Below, in pieces: positions 16,463-26,645 of a DNA stretch of 64,000 bases. Positions within the stretch are counted from its first letter, which is position 1; every line of letters starts with the position of its first letter. Origin of the DNA: CAYUZU01 sp964448675. Its GTDB lineage: Bacteria > Planctomycetota > Phycisphaerae > UBA1845 > Fen-1342. The notes beneath the pieces were generated by a model, which made no database searches, had not been told where the DNA came from, and saw only the letters and a list, made by a program, of their open reading frames with translations. The stretch lies in the NCBI GenBank assembly GCA_964448675.1, contig CAYUZU010000025.1, positions 1 through 64,000 of the forward strand, written 5' to 3'. A program made the translations under genes and the position numbers.

Positions 16463-18467
16463 GGGCACCCTCCAGTTCGCAGATCACCACGTGATCGGCC
16501 AGCGCTTCAAACTCGTCCATGACTTCCTTGAAGTTGTCGTACTCGTCCGGCGGTACCAGCCACTTCTTCACGCGCAATTCGCAGGTGTAGCGGATCGCAC
16601 CGGGCTGGTTGTCGAAGGTCAGCCGCAAGCCCGCCGCCGGCCCGTCGAGGTCGACCTCGGCGGGGAGGTTGGTCGGTGCCCACCCGGGCGGCAGCTTGAT
16701 CGTCTCCTCGAAGTGCGCCAGCCGCGTCGCGAGCAGCGTCACGCCATACTTGCGCTCCTCGGGTTCGTTGGCCCGCAGCAGGTCATACAAGGTGCGGTCA
16801 CCAAACACCGTCTGCAGCATCGGCAGCTTGAAGTAGCGCCGCGCGCCGCCGCCCAGGGCATAGTTCGGCACCTCATAGTCGGCGTCGATGCGCAGCGGCT
16901 GCGAGAAGTCCTTCGGGTGCACGTAGGTCACATCGCGCACCTGCGCATTCGGGCTGAGCCGCTGAAACGTCTGCGCGAAGAAGTGCGGCCGCTCATCCGG
17001 GTGGGAGCGCGACAGGGTGCGGCGCAGCCGACCCTCCGGCGCGCCGCAGGCCTCCCAATCCAGAGAACCGGTGAGCTTGTTGTTGGACGCCAGCGTGCTC
17101 GTCGCGATCCAGCTCGCCTTGCACTGCTCGGGCGGGAAGTACGGCGACGTCGAGAGCTCCTTGCCTTCCGGCAGGCCATAGACAACGTGCTGCCGCGGCT
17201 CGAGCGTGGACCAGTTGTCACGGCTGTCGGGCATCCAGGTCGGATCCAGCAGCTTCAGCGAACCGTCGGGCCAACGGATGCAGGTCACGGCGTGGTTGAA
17301 CTGGTCCGCGGGGATCGGATCGACGCGCTGCCGGGCCATCGTCATGACCAGGAACGAATCGTACCCGGCGACCCGCAGCATCGTCACGAGCATGCCCGCC
17401 TTGTCCTTGCACACGCCGCAACGGTCGTGGAACGTCTCGACGCTCTTGTGCACCGTGTAGCCCTCGCACATGCCGCGGCTGGTGCCGGCGTAGCGGATGT
17501 TCTCGGCGACCCAGTGGTTCAGCGCGGTGTACTTCTCCTCGTCGGTCTCCAGGCCGTCGATGATCTCGGCGACCTTCTGGCGAATGGCGTCATCCGCGTC
17601 GAACTGCGGCTCGCTCACTTCGTACAGCCAACGGGCCTTGTCTTCCCAGGTCGGTAAGGTCGCCAGCAGGAGCTTCGGCGCGACGTTCGGCCAGGGCTCC
17701 TGGTGCGGCTCACCATCCAGCGGCGCGAGATCCGTGACCTCGAAGCTGTAGGTGATGTGCTCGTCATCGAATGTGACCGTCGGCCGCACCGCGCCGTTGT
17801 ACATCTCGTATTGCAGCGGCTTGTCACGCGGCACCCGGACGGTGTAACGCTTACTCAGGATCGGATAGCCCGTTGTCCAGAAGTTGACCTGATCGTGCCA
17901 GTGCCCCTCCACCGGCGGCTTGAGCACCTCGCCGTAGGCGTTGCGCTCCGGCCCGCCGTCCTGACTGCTATCGAGGTAGGCGACGTTGAAGCCGGTCATG
18001 TCGCTGATGGTCTCGATGGCGTCGCCCACGGCCAGTGGCGGCAGCTGCACGAGGTACTGGCGCGTGCCCCAGAAGATGCTGCCGGCCGGCTCGGGCTGGA
18101 CAACCGCGCGTTGCACCGGGATCTCCTCGACCGTGCCATCGGCGCGATACACGCGGACCGCGACCAGATCGAGGCGGTTCGTATTCGGGTCGAAACCGAA
18201 CCGCTGCACGGCCTGCGCGCGGATGGCCGGCTCACGCAGTATCTTGAGCACCTGATGGCGCCGTGCCGTGCCGATCCCGTTGTCGCGGACCAGCACATCG
18301 GTCTCGTGAAAGACGACGACGGCATCGGCGTCGTGCGTCTCGGCATCGCCCGCGGCCTTGATCTTCGCGAAGATGGCCTCGGTGTGGGCGGGGGCCGCCG
18401 TCGCGGGCCCCGCGGCCGCTACAAGTAGAAAGACGAAAACTGCACAGAGACTGGTTCGATACGACAT
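16449..18467 (-). CDS. DUF3857 and transglutaminase-like exported protein
   Basis: 672 residues from ATG 18467 (GGAG 9 nt upstream), with a signal peptide ending at AATAA or AAAPA. The N-terminal DUF3857 domain carries DVLVRDNGIGTARRHQVLKI and IFWGTRQYLVQLPPLAVGD. The transglutaminase core has an intact triad: Cys in DRCGVCKDKAGML, His in FNHAVTCI and Asp in LLDPTWM. A C-terminal β domain follows. Related proteins are periplasmic or surface and of unsettled function; the core could act as a protease or crosslinker. It is the first gene of a two-gene leftward unit with its inactive-looking paralogue. Confidence 0.85.
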   Translation of the reverse strand: MSYRTSLCAVFVFLLVAAAGPATAAPAHTEAIFAKIKAAGDAETHDADAVVVFHETDVLVRDNGIGTARRHQVLKILREPAIRAQAVQRFGFDPNTNRLDLVAVRVYRADGTVEEIPVQRAVVQPEPAGSIFWGTRQYLVQLPPLAVGDAIETISDMTGFNVAYLDSSQDGGPERNAYGEVLKPPVEGHWHDQVNFWTTGYPILSKRYTVRVPRDKPLQYEMYNGAVRPTVTFDDEHITYSFEVTDLAPLDGEPHQEPWPNVAPKLLLATLPTWEDKARWLYEVSEPQFDADDAIRQKVAEIIDGLETDEEKYTALNHWVAENIRYAGTSRGMCEGYTVHKSVETFHDRCGVCKDKAGMLVTMLRVAGYDSFLVMTMARQRVDPIPADQFNHAVTCIRWPDGSLKLLDPTWMPDSRDNWSTLEPRQHVVYGLPEGKELSTSPYFPPEQCKASWIATSTLASNNKLTGSLDWEACGAPEGRLRRTLSRSHPDERPHFFAQTFQRLSPNAQVRDVTYVHPKDFSQPLRIDADYEVPNYALGGGARRYFKLPMLQTVFGDRTLYDLLRANEPEERKYGVTLLATRLAHFEETIKLPPGWAPTNLPAEVDLDGPAAGLRLTFDNQPGAIRYTCELRVKKWLVPPDEYDNFKEVMDEFEALADHVVICELEGAHAQR

Positions 18468-18753
18468 GCCTGGTTTCTCCGGGACTTTCCTGCCCAATTC
18501 CCCCGCACCGCCTTGGCTCGCCAATGCTCGGCTCGATGAGTTGTGCCAGTGTAGCAGAAACCGGGCCCGCGGCCAAAGCGTACCGGTCGCCCACGCCGCG
18601 GCAACAACACCAAACCCGCCGACCCACCGGCCAACTGAGACGTAACGATAGCCGGATGATTGTCGTCGGCGGGCCGCCTATACTGCGGGCGAGTCGCCCG
18701 CCCCCGGGTGCGTAGCGCGGGGCGTCCCGACCGCCTTGTCTCGCAGGGCAGCC

Positions 18754-19431
18754 ATGGACCAGACACCGCCCGTCTCCGCCAGACCGATGGACCCCGACGC
18801 CACGGCCCCGCTCACCGAGCATCAATACCTGCTGCTGCGCGAGCACGCCGCCGCCCGCCGCCCCATCCGCAGTGCCGCAACCACCGCCCGCGTCTCCGGC
18901 GTGACGATCCTGGCGATCGGCCTGTTCGGCGTCCCCTTCGCGATCTCGGGGCTGGTGTATTACGGCAGTCTCTACGGGCTGCTCGTGGTGGCGGCAATCT
19001 GCACGGTGGGCATGGTCGAACTCAAGGGCGCGGCCCGTTTCCGCCGGGCAGACCCCGGGGCGGCCACACTGCTGGGATGCAATCAGCTGGCGTTCCTGGC
19101 ACTGATCATCGTCTACTGCGCAACCCGGATGATCCTCTTTTCGCCGGACGAATGGCAGAGCGTGCTGCAGTCGTCGCAGTTGTCGAGCGGCACCGCGGGC
19201 GATGCACGCGTCGCGCAGGCCACCAACGACCTGCTCGGCGACGCGGAAGCCCGAATCGGCCCGCTGCTCTCCCTGGCCGTATACGGGTTCTACTCGCTCG
19301 TGATCCTGCTCAGCGTGATCTTCCAGGGCGGGCTGGCAATCTACTACTTCACCCGGCGGCGCCACCTGCACGCCGCACAGCACGCCACGCCCGCGTGGAT
19401 CAAACGGGTCTTCGCCGAAACCGGCGCCTGA
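18754..19431 (+). CDS. Four-helix integral membrane protein of unknown function
   Basis: 225 residues from ATG 18754 (only a weak AGGG upstream; a TTG at 18736 is an alternative). A cytoplasmic-looking N-terminus (TEHQYLLLREHAAARRP) is followed by four hydrophobic helices: two near residues 45-95, one near 115-135 and one near 180-210. A polar segment of about 45 residues between helices 3 and 4 probably faces outward. It ends in a basic tail. No domain is recognised. It is divergent from the transglutaminase pair across a 286-nt gap. Confidence 0.75.
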   Translation: MDQTPPVSARPMDPDATAPLTEHQYLLLREHAAARRPIRSAATTARVSGVTILAIGLFGVPFAISGLVYYGSLYGLLVVAAICTVGMVELKGAARFRRADPGAATLLGCNQLAFLALIIVYCATRMILFSPDEWQSVLQSSQLSSGTAGDARVAQATNDLLGDAEARIGPLLSLAVYGFYSLVILLSVIFQGGLAIYYFTRRRHLHAAQHATPAWIKRVFAETGA

Positions 19432-19437
19432 CCGGCG

Positions 19438-20067
19438 TCAGCGGTCGGCGGCCGGATGGATGTAAGAGACATGCAGCCGCCGCTGCGGACCGACAGTCAC
19501 GGTGGCGGTGCCGTCCGCAGAAACGCTGGCCAGCGTGCGGGTCAGCCGCGGATAGGCCGGCCCGGGGTCGCTGACTCCCGGCCATTGCTGAATAATGCGG
19601 GTCAGGCCCGCGGCCACCCAGGCGTGAGCGTCGCGCACGGCCGCCTCGTGGTCGTCGGCGGTCAGGTCGTCGGCCACGGCGCGCAACAGATCGATCGGAC
19701 CCACGTCGCGAAAGCCGCCGGCCGCGGGGTCGATCGTGCCGCGCACGGTGTACGCGGCGCCGGCCGCCAGGATCGCGTCGCGCCCGCGCGCGGTGGCCTG
19801 GAACTTCGCATAGACGACCTGCAGCCGGTTGTACAGCAGCACGACCGCGTCGGTGCGGCCGAGCGCGTCCTGCTTCAGGAGACACAGGCTGCGGCGTGTC
19901 TTGCGCGAGTCCTCCTCGGGGAATACTCGCTCGTAATCGCGCAAGGGCTGCCCGATTTCGATGCGTTCATAGCTCCACTGGGCACAGCCCGCGTTCAGCA
20001 GACCGGCCAGAAGCAGCAGCGCCAGCCCGGCGGGCTGGCGGCAGCGAATCCGCGGCGGTGCATTCAT
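19438..20067 (-). CDS. Lipoprotein of unknown function
   Basis: 209 residues. The N-terminus has a basic region, a hydrophobic run (GLALLLLAGLL) and the lipobox LNAGC, so it should be a lipoprotein. The mature part begins with a short segment (IGQPLRDYERVFP) and an alternating strand region; a DUF-like fold is possible but not recognised. The ATG at 20067 is the only start that places the signal correctly; no clear ribosome site is visible. It converges with the upstream membrane-protein gene with 6 nt between stops. Confidence 0.72.
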   Translation of the reverse strand: MNAPPRIRCRQPAGLALLLLAGLLNAGCAQWSYERIEIGQPLRDYERVFPEEDSRKTRRSLCLLKQDALGRTDAVVLLYNRLQVVYAKFQATARGRDAILAAGAAYTVRGTIDPAAGGFRDVGPIDLLRAVADDLTADDHEAAVRDAHAWVAAGLTRIIQQWPGVSDPGPAYPRLTRTLASVSADGTATVTVGPQRRLHVSYIHPAADR

Positions 20068-20254
20068 GCGGGCATGATGGACAGCCGGCCGTGGCGGTGC
20101 AAGCCCGGGGCGGCAGCGCCAGAATCCGCAATCCGCGCGGAGAGGTCGTGCTGGCGGCTTGAACCGATATAATTCACAGGTGCCCTGCGGCTGCGGAAGG
20201 TCGCCGTCATCGTCGGCGTGTCCGCGGCACGTGACGGGCAGAACAGGACGGTTT

Positions 20255-21556
20255 ATGCAACCCGAAGAGATTGAGGCCCTGCTCGACCGCGCCAACGAGC
20301 TGTTGGAGGCGGGGAAGCCGGATGAGTCGCTGGCCTGCCTCGACCAGGTCGCGGATCGGATCCTCGATGCGGACAACCGGATCGAGTGGGGCAGCTTGCG
20401 CGCCTGGGCGCTGACCGAGATGGGGCGCGACCGGGAAGCGATCGAGATGCTCGACGACCTGCTCGAGGAATACCCGCAGTCTTCGCGTCTGCTCGGCACG
20501 CTCGGCGTCGTGCTGTCCAACAGCGAACAGCTCGAGGACGCTCGCGACGCGCTCGAGGATGCCGTGTTGTCCGCGCCGCACGACGAGGTCGCCGTCGCGA
20601 ACCTCGCCCTGGTCTACGAGAAGCTGCGCGAGTATCGCCGGGCCGCCGAGCTCTACGAACGCTCGCTCGAGCTGGGCGCCGACATCGACTGGGTCCTGCA
20701 GCGGCAGGCGTCGGTGCTGACCGAGCTGGGGCGCTATGCGGCGGCCAAGTCGGCGCTGAAGCGCTACCTCTCTCTGGTGCCGGACGACGCGGCGCAGTGG
20801 ATCGCGCTGGGCATCCTGCACAGCGACGACGAGGAGTTCGACCAGGCGCAGGCGTGCTACGCGCAGGCGGAGCAAGTCGATCCGGAGCTGCCGGCCCTGC
20901 GGCTGAACTGGGGTGTCACCGCGGTGCGGGCCGGCGACCTGAAGACGGCCTACAGCCAGTTGTCGCAGTTGCAGCAGATCGAGCCGCGGTCGACGCGCTG
21001 GTGGCTGCTGCGCGCGTTCATTCTCGAGGAGGAAGACGAGCTGGCCGCCGCCCGCGAGATCTACGACCGGATCCTGCGGCGGACGCGCTTCACCGAACGC
21101 AACGAGATGACCTACGCCCTCGAGATGGCGATGGATTTCTTCGCGCGGCACAAGCAGCGGCCGCGCTGCGTGCGGCTCATGGAACGGGCCTATCGCGCGA
21201 ACGCCTGCACCGTCGAGTTGTGCGAAGCGTATCGCGAGGCAACCGGCCACTACGTCGACAACGGCTTCTGGTTCAGTCTGATGCTGGAGGCGGACTACCG
21301 CAAGGGACTGTCGGAGATCCGGGAAGCGCCGGCGGACGGAACGCAGCGGTTCACACGCTTCGTGCGGGACTTCCAGGTCGTGGCCCGCGACCACGACGAG
21401 GCGATCGGTCTCGTGATGGACCTCGCCCGGCGCATGGGCGAGAGCAATCCGACCGTGCGGGAATTCCTCGCCCAGGAGCCAATCGAGAACACCCACACCG
21501 GCATCTACGAGGTCGAGGCCGACAGCTACGTGTTTGACGACAACCCGGCCGACTGA
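20255..21556 (+). CDS. Cytoplasmic tetratricopeptide-repeat protein
   Basis: 433 residues with no signal peptide. From residue 5 to about 300 it is a chain of roughly eight TPR-like helical pairs (for example ALTEMGRDREAIEMLDDLLEEYP and ALGILHSDDEEFDQAQACYAQAE). The C-terminal 120 residues are helical and without repeats, ending in an acidic stretch. ATG 20255 has AGGA 6 nt upstream. A protein-interaction scaffold is likely; the partner is unknown. Confidence 0.85.
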   Translation: MQPEEIEALLDRANELLEAGKPDESLACLDQVADRILDADNRIEWGSLRAWALTEMGRDREAIEMLDDLLEEYPQSSRLLGTLGVVLSNSEQLEDARDALEDAVLSAPHDEVAVANLALVYEKLREYRRAAELYERSLELGADIDWVLQRQASVLTELGRYAAAKSALKRYLSLVPDDAAQWIALGILHSDDEEFDQAQACYAQAEQVDPELPALRLNWGVTAVRAGDLKTAYSQLSQLQQIEPRSTRWWLLRAFILEEEDELAAAREIYDRILRRTRFTERNEMTYALEMAMDFFARHKQRPRCVRLMERAYRANACTVELCEAYREATGHYVDNGFWFSLMLEADYRKGLSEIREAPADGTQRFTRFVRDFQVVARDHDEAIGLVMDLARRMGESNPTVREFLAQEPIENTHTGIYEVEADSYVFDDNPAD

Positions 21557-21625
21557 CGTGCCGCGCACCAGGGCCGCTGCCCGCGCCCCCCTTCCACGCC
21601 ATCACTGCCTCACTTCGTTACTGCG

Positions 21626-24600
21626 TCACTCCGTCACCTCTTCCTCCCGTCGCTGTTCGCCATTCGCCCGACACGCCGTCCCCATCCGTGCGACGAACGG
21701 GTCGATGTCGCGCCAGTCGACGCGGCCATCCGCCGACACGTCGAGATTCGTGAACGGACAGGGCGGGCCCGGCTCGTCGAACAGCGCCTCCCAACCGGCG
21801 ACGTTGTCGTTCATGCCCGCCACGAAGTGGTCAATGTCACGCCACGTCACGTACCCATCGCAGTTCGCGTCGCCGGGACAATCCGCCGGCACCGCCGGGG
21901 GCAGACCCCAGATCTCGATGTCGTCGATGTTCCAGCCGCAATACGTGACCGTCCCATCAGTCGCGCCCATCACCCAGCGGATGTAGACGGTCGACTGGCG
22001 ATCAGCGACCGCCGAAACGTCGTACACGCACGGCACCCATGCCCCATCCCCGATCGCGCCGCCGTCGTGTTCCCAGACCGGTTCCCACGCCACGCCGTCG
22101 GTCGAGATCTCGATCCCGGCATGATCCCACGACGCCGCCTCGACCCCGAGCCAGCGCCAGAAGCGCAGCTCGGTCTGCACCAGCTCGCCGCAATCCAGCG
22201 CGGGCGTGGTGAGGTACTCGCGCGGCGTATAGTTCTCGTAGTCGCCGGCGAGGTTGTAGCCATAGACGTTGGTCCCCGTGAAACCGGCCGTCGGATCAGG
22301 CGGGCCGAACGCCCCGCCAGCACCCAGCGGCTGCCCGAACGCCCAGTCGCCCTCGCAGGACCAGCCCGGATCACCGTCCAGCGAGAACGCGTAAGCCCGC
22401 TGTGGCCCGCCCACCGTCACCGCGACCGTGGCGGCATTCGACGTCCACGTCGCGTCGGCCGCCTCGTAGTCGAACGTCGCGGTCAGCGTCTCGTCGTAAG
22501 GCGGGTGATAACGCACGGTGTCCTCGCCCGCCGCCAGTGCGTGCGGCACGGCCACAATCTGCGTGTCGCTGGCGCCGTAGAGCTGCCCCTGCGCGGGCAA
22601 CGTCAGAATCGTGTACACCAGCGGGTCGTCCTGCGGGTCGCTGGCATTGAGCGGCACATCCACCACCACACTCGTCGGCGTCGTGACGTGTACGTCGTGC
22701 GCCACCGGATCCCAGTCCGGCCCGCCCATCGTCAACAGCACGGCCGCTACGTTCGAAGGCCCACCCGCCGGCGGTGCGCCGCCATCATCCACCTGAAACG
22801 TGAACTCGTCCGACCCCCAGTAGCCCGCCGCAGCGTCAATCAGCACCTCGTTGCCGAACTCGGCCAGCGTATACGGCACCTCGGTAATCGGCCCCACCAG
22901 CGGATCATGAAGCACCGCGTGCAGCGGCAGGCTCAGCACGGTGTAAGACAAGGCCCCCGGCGGATCAGGCAACCCGTCATCCGTCGCCACGAGCGCGACC
23001 GTCGCCGACTGCCCCACCGCGGTGCTGGCAAACGTATCGACGGCCCCCGGCGGCCGCGGCAGGCATTCCCCCAGCCCCGTCAGGTCTGTCTCGCGGAACA
23101 GCGGTGACAGCCCGCCGCCAGCCGACAAGCCGACAAGCCCGTCCTCAGCCGCGACACTGAGGTAGCTCAGTACGACGCGCCCATCGTAGAACATCTCGAC
23201 CTGGAACGTGTTGTCACCGCCTTCGCCGTACTCCGGCACGCCCTCGAACGTCACCGCGACGCGGTCTTCGAGCTGCCGCCACGACACCTGCCCGGCCCAC
23301 CCCAGGTCGAAGTCGTCGAACAACGCCGAGATGCGCGGCTGCTCGAAGTGCTCGCCGAGCGACTCTGTCATGTCGATATCGCCCGCCTCGAACGTGATGT
23401 AACCGTTGCTGCCGACATAGAACGTGGCGTAGTGCACGCCGTAGAGCGGCACCGTCGCCCCGTCCGCGAGCGACACCTGCTGGTAATCATCATCGGACAA
23501 GCCGATGACCTGCCCGCCCGCGGGGTCGGTCGGCAGCGCATCGATCGCCTCGACGCACCCGACATAGTGGTCGACGCCACCTACCGGCGCGAACATCAGC
23601 TTGTGCCCCGCAAGATCGTTGTCCGTCTGGAAGAGCTCCGTGTAGAGCTCCGGCTCGTCGGGCGTGGTGACGCTGAAGCACGCCCCCTCATTGTCGGCAA
23701 TCGCGATGTTGCCGGCCACGTCCGCGACGCGCACCTTGAAGAAGTACGCCACATCGTCGTCGAGCCCCGTAATCAGCACGTTGTGCATCGCCGCGGTGTG
23801 CGTGCCAAACGCCAGCTCACCGAGGACGGCGCAGTCCGTCCCCCACGGCACGATCACCGACGTGGGCTCGCTGGTCTGCACGGCGACCACGGCGCTGCGC
23901 GCGGTCAACTCGGCGACCTGAACGTCTTCAACCACTGGCGCTACACAATCCACCACAGCCGTGTCGACGACCGTCGCCGGCTCGCCGCGGCCCGTATCGG
24001 CATCTTCGTACGTCAGTGTGACCGTATCACCCGGGGCCACCAGCAGCACCCCCGGCGCGTCCACCTCCGCCAGCGGCACGTTGCCCAGAAATGCCGCCGA
24101 CTCGGCCATCGTCTCCGACAAGACGACGTCTTCACCCGCCGGCTCCGAGGTCGACGCAATGTTCACGGTGACCGTATCCACCACGTCGTCGCTTGTGTTC
24201 AGGTCGCAATCGACCACGCGCAGCGTCGCCGTCGCCTCACACCCATACCCGACGCGGTCGAGCTCCGCCGTACCTGCCGACGAACAGCTCGCCATAAACG
24301 GCGTCGCCGCCAGCGAAAACGGCTGCGGCCCCTCCGGCACGTCGTGGCCGACCACCTGCACACGATAGGCCCCCGGCAGCGGAGCGGCGATCACGACCTG
24401 CTCGATGTTGTTCACGCGATCCGGCCCCGTGCGCACGGCCGGCGTGTCGGGCTGCGCGGGATCCAGCGTCCACGGGTAATGCACCTCCCCCGCCGGGTCG
24501 ATCACGCGCAGGTCGAGATCGTTGACCAGCGCCGGGCTCACGTTCGGCGTCGCCGGCACGTCGTCCCAGGCCAGCGTCACCTTGAGCTCGGTGTCCTCGG

Positions 24601-26350
24601 GCGCGACCCCGACCGTCACCTCGTAATGCTCGTCCTGCGCGACCGTATGCTCGAGGAAGTTCCGGCTGCGCAGCAGATCCAGTGCCGCCAGCGCACGCAC
24701 CGACCCGTACCCACTGCGATAATCCGGGCCCGGCTGCTCGATGTCGACCGCGGTCTGCGCCAGCAGAACCTTGAGCGTCGCGTTACGCGGATCGGGTTGA
24801 CCAGGATAGATCCGCCGGTATTCCTGCATCAGCAAAGCACAGATGCCCGTCACGGTCGGCGCCGACATCGACGTGCCGCAGCGCACCGCGTAACTCGAAT
24901 AGCCCGCACACGACGTCACCCCGCCGTCCGCGCTCAACTGACACCCCGGCGCGACGATGTCCGGCTTCAAGCGCCCGTCGTCGGCCGGGCCGAAGCTCGT
25001 GAACGTCGTGACCGAATCCGTATCCGAATACACCGCGCCGACCGTGATGTGGTTCTTCGCGCAAGCCGGCGGCGCCGTCGAGTGATACGGGCTCGCGAAG
25101 CCCTCGACCCCGAGGCAGCGCGCGGTCTGCCGCTCGTTCCCGGCCGACCACACGGCGCGGAACGGCGCCGCGAACAGCGGGTTGCTGCCGTCGCCGCGGA
25201 TGATCGTGTCAATCAGCGCCGATGTGACGCCGTAATTGCCCTCCCATTCGCACGGAAAGCCGTTGGACGCCGTGTTCGTGCCGATCGAGTTGTTGGCAAT
25301 GGCCGCCCCGTGATTGCCGATCGCGTCGGCGTAGTCCTGCTCGAGGTCGCCGGGATCCGTGTACAGGAACCCTTCCGGCAAGCCCGGCAGCTCGAACCCG
25401 TAGGACTCGATCGTTACGCCCGGCGCCATCCCGCGATACAGCCCGCCACTGGCGACACCCGAGCCGCCGATCGTGCCCGCCACGTGGGTCGCGTGGTCGG
25501 AGGCGTCGCTGCCGTCCCGTACCTGCGCCCGCCCGCCGAAATCGGCGTGCGACGAGTAGACCGTGCCCCCGTCATACACCAGCACCGTCACGCCCGAGCC
25601 GTCCAGGTTGTAAGGCGAATCCTGCACAACCTCCGCACCCGTCCGCAGACGGTTGTCATCATTGTTCGGCTCCAGCCGCGGCAGCGGCGGCTCCACCCAC
25701 TGCACCGCATCCTCCGCCGCCAGCACGCCCAGGTTCTCCGCCGGCAACTCCACCACCAGCATGTTCACCGACGACACCACCGATCGCACCACTCCCCCGT
25801 GCGCCCGCACCATCGCCGCTCCAGCGCTCGCCGCGTCCACGTCCCGGTGGAACACCACGTACGCCGCCGCGATCACCTCCTGCTCCTTCGTGACGTGCAC
25901 CGACCACGCCGGCAGCGTGCCGAACGCAATGTCCGGATGCTGCTTCCACAGCGGATCGATGCCCAGCACGCAACGTACACCGCCAACCCGCGCCGCTGCG
26001 CCGGGGTCTATGCGATTCCCGTCAACCACCGCGAAAAACGCGTTGTCGCCGACATAGCTCAGCAACTGAACACCAGCCCTCGACAACGCGCTGCGCTGCG
26101 CCGCCCGGACCGCCTCGTCAAACTGCACCACCACGTGCTGCGATCCGCCGCGGGTGTTCGCACGCAACGACGCCGCAACCTCCGCCGGCGTCTGCACCGG
26201 CGTCGTCACCTGACCCGTGGTCCACGACAGCACCCCCTGCGTGGTCGTTGCCGGCCCTGCGGACACGAACGGGATCAGGACGAGCGCAAGGCCCAGAGCG
26301 CAAGCGCAAGGGACTTTGGACGACGCGACATGCGGCCGAAACGTGTGCAT
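21626..26350 (-). CDS. Large secreted subtilisin-like (S8) protease with multidomain tail and dockerin-like module
   Basis: 1574 residues. A signal peptide is followed by a propeptide-like region (about 45-240) and an S8 catalytic domain with Asp260 (VLVYDGG), His289 (DHATHVAGT) and Ser494 (CGTSMSAPT). After it come a β-sandwich (VTLAWDDVPATPN to GPQPFSL), Ig/fibronectin-like domains, a segment like Vibrio/planctomycete Ca-rich adhesion repeats (SYTVLSLPLHAVL), a jelly-roll domain of MAM type (NIDDIEIWG) and the dockerin-like module with two WRDID loops. AGGAG lies 10 nt before the ATG. Residues 45-261 are encoded by DNA identical to that of the neighbouring paralogue; elsewhere the two proteins are only about two-thirds identical in the catalytic domain and less beyond. 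Predicted extracellular protease. Confidence 0.9.
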   Translation of the reverse strand: MHTFRPHVASSKVPCACALGLALVLIPFVSAGPATTTQGVLSWTTGQVTTPVQTPAEVAASLRANTRGGSQHVVVQFDEAVRAAQRSALSRAGVQLLSYVGDNAFFAVVDGNRIDPGAAARVGGVRCVLGIDPLWKQHPDIAFGTLPAWSVHVTKEQEVIAAAYVVFHRDVDAASAGAAMVRAHGGVVRSVVSSVNMLVVELPAENLGVLAAEDAVQWVEPPLPRLEPNNDDNRLRTGAEVVQDSPYNLDGSGVTVLVYDGGTVYSSHADFGGRAQVRDGSDASDHATHVAGTIGGSGVASGGLYRGMAPGVTIESYGFELPGLPEGFLYTDPGDLEQDYADAIGNHGAAIANNSIGTNTASNGFPCEWEGNYGVTSALIDTIIRGDGSNPLFAAPFRAVWSAGNERQTARCLGVEGFASPYHSTAPPACAKNHITVGAVYSDTDSVTTFTSFGPADDGRLKPDIVAPGCQLSADGGVTSCAGYSSYAVRCGTSMSAPTVTGICALLMQEYRRIYPGQPDPRNATLKVLLAQTAVDIEQPGPDYRSGYGSVRALAALDLLRSRNFLEHTVAQDEHYEVTVGVAPEDTELKVTLAWDDVPATPNVSPALVNDLDLRVIDPAGEVHYPWTLDPAQPDTPAVRTGPDRVNNIEQVVIAAPLPGAYRVQVVGHDVPEGPQPFSLAATPFMASCSSAGTAELDRVGYGCEATATLRVVDCDLNTSDDVVDTVTVNIASTSEPAGEDVVLSETMAESAAFLGNVPLAEVDAPGVLLVAPGDTVTLTYEDADTGRGEPATVVDTAVVDCVAPVVEDVQVAELTARSAVVAVQTSEPTSVIVPWGTDCAVLGELAFGTHTAAMHNVLITGLDDDVAYFFKVRVADVAGNIAIADNEGACFSVTTPDEPELYTELFQTDNDLAGHKLMFAPVGGVDHYVGCVEAIDALPTDPAGGQVIGLSDDDYQQVSLADGATVPLYGVHYATFYVGSNGYITFEAGDIDMTESLGEHFEQPRISALFDDFDLGWAGQVSWRQLEDRVAVTFEGVPEYGEGGDNTFQVEMFYDGRVVLSYLSVAAEDGLVGLSAGGGLSPLFRETDLTGLGECLPRPPGAVDTFASTAVGQSATVALVATDDGLPDPPGALSYTVLSLPLHAVLHDPLVGPITEVPYTLAEFGNEVLIDAAAGYWGSDEFTFQVDDGGAPPAGGPSNVAAVLLTMGGPDWDPVAHDVHVTTPTSVVVDVPLNASDPQDDPLVYTILTLPAQGQLYGASDTQIVAVPHALAAGEDTVRYHPPYDETLTATFDYEAADATWTSNAATVAVTVGGPQRAYAFSLDGDPGWSCEGDWAFGQPLGAGGAFGPPDPTAGFTGTNVYGYNLAGDYENYTPREYLTTPALDCGELVQTELRFWRWLGVEAASWDHAGIEISTDGVAWEPVWEHDGGAIGDGAWVPCVYDVSAVADRQSTVYIRWVMGATDGTVTYCGWNIDDIEIWGLPPAVPADCPGDANCDGYVTWRDIDHFVAGMNDNVAGWEALFDEPGPPCPFTNLDVSADGRVDWRDIDPFVARMGTACRANGEQRREEEVTE
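25570..26218 (-). repeat. 649-bp exact repeat, copy 1 (propeptide to catalytic Asp)
   Basis: Identical base for base to 30294-30942 in the same orientation, offset 4724. Differences begin at once on both sides (25568-25569 and 26219). It lies in frame inside both protease genes. Confidence 0.97.
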
Positions 26351-26496
26351 GGCTTGGTTGCTCCTACGTGGCCGGGAGCGATCCCGAATCGGCGCGCGCC
26401 AAACCGCAGCGCGTGCTGCTCAGGATCAATGGCTTCTCCCCTCCGGCCCGCGCGGCGAGCAGGGACGCTCGCGACAACGCGTCCAGAGACGCTTAT

Positions 26497-26525
26497 ATCC
26501 TACCAGTCTGATAGTCGATCGCCAA
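26497..26525 (-). promoter_or_regulatory. Candidate promoter of the first subtilase gene
   Basis: Minus strand TTGGCG (26525-26520), 17-nt spacer, TAGGAT (26502-26497), with a TATAAG just beyond. Transcription would start about 140 nt before the ATG at 26350. Confidence 0.4.
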
Positions 26526-26609
26526 AACGCGATTGCCTGCGACTATTACCGGCCCGGTCGCGACCGATAAAAACGCCCCGTCGCGTGCCGCCGCGCCGCC
26601 GCAGAGAAA

Positions 26610-26645
26610 CGATCGGCACCACGCCGTAAGACATGGTGCCGATCG
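26610..26645 (-). terminator. Perfect 12-bp hairpin downstream of the second subtilase gene
   Basis: CGATCGGCACCA (26610-26621) pairs perfectly with 26634-26645 around a 12-nt loop. It is 77 nt past the stop at 26722. On the minus strand the sequence after it is GTTTCTC, only weakly T-rich, so it may stop transcription or stabilise the mRNA end. Confidence 0.5.

Noticed and set aside
25570..26218. The 649-bp repeat considered as an insertion sequence
   Set aside because: No terminal inverted repeats, no target duplication, no transposase; it lies in frame within both protease genes and encodes part of their propeptide.
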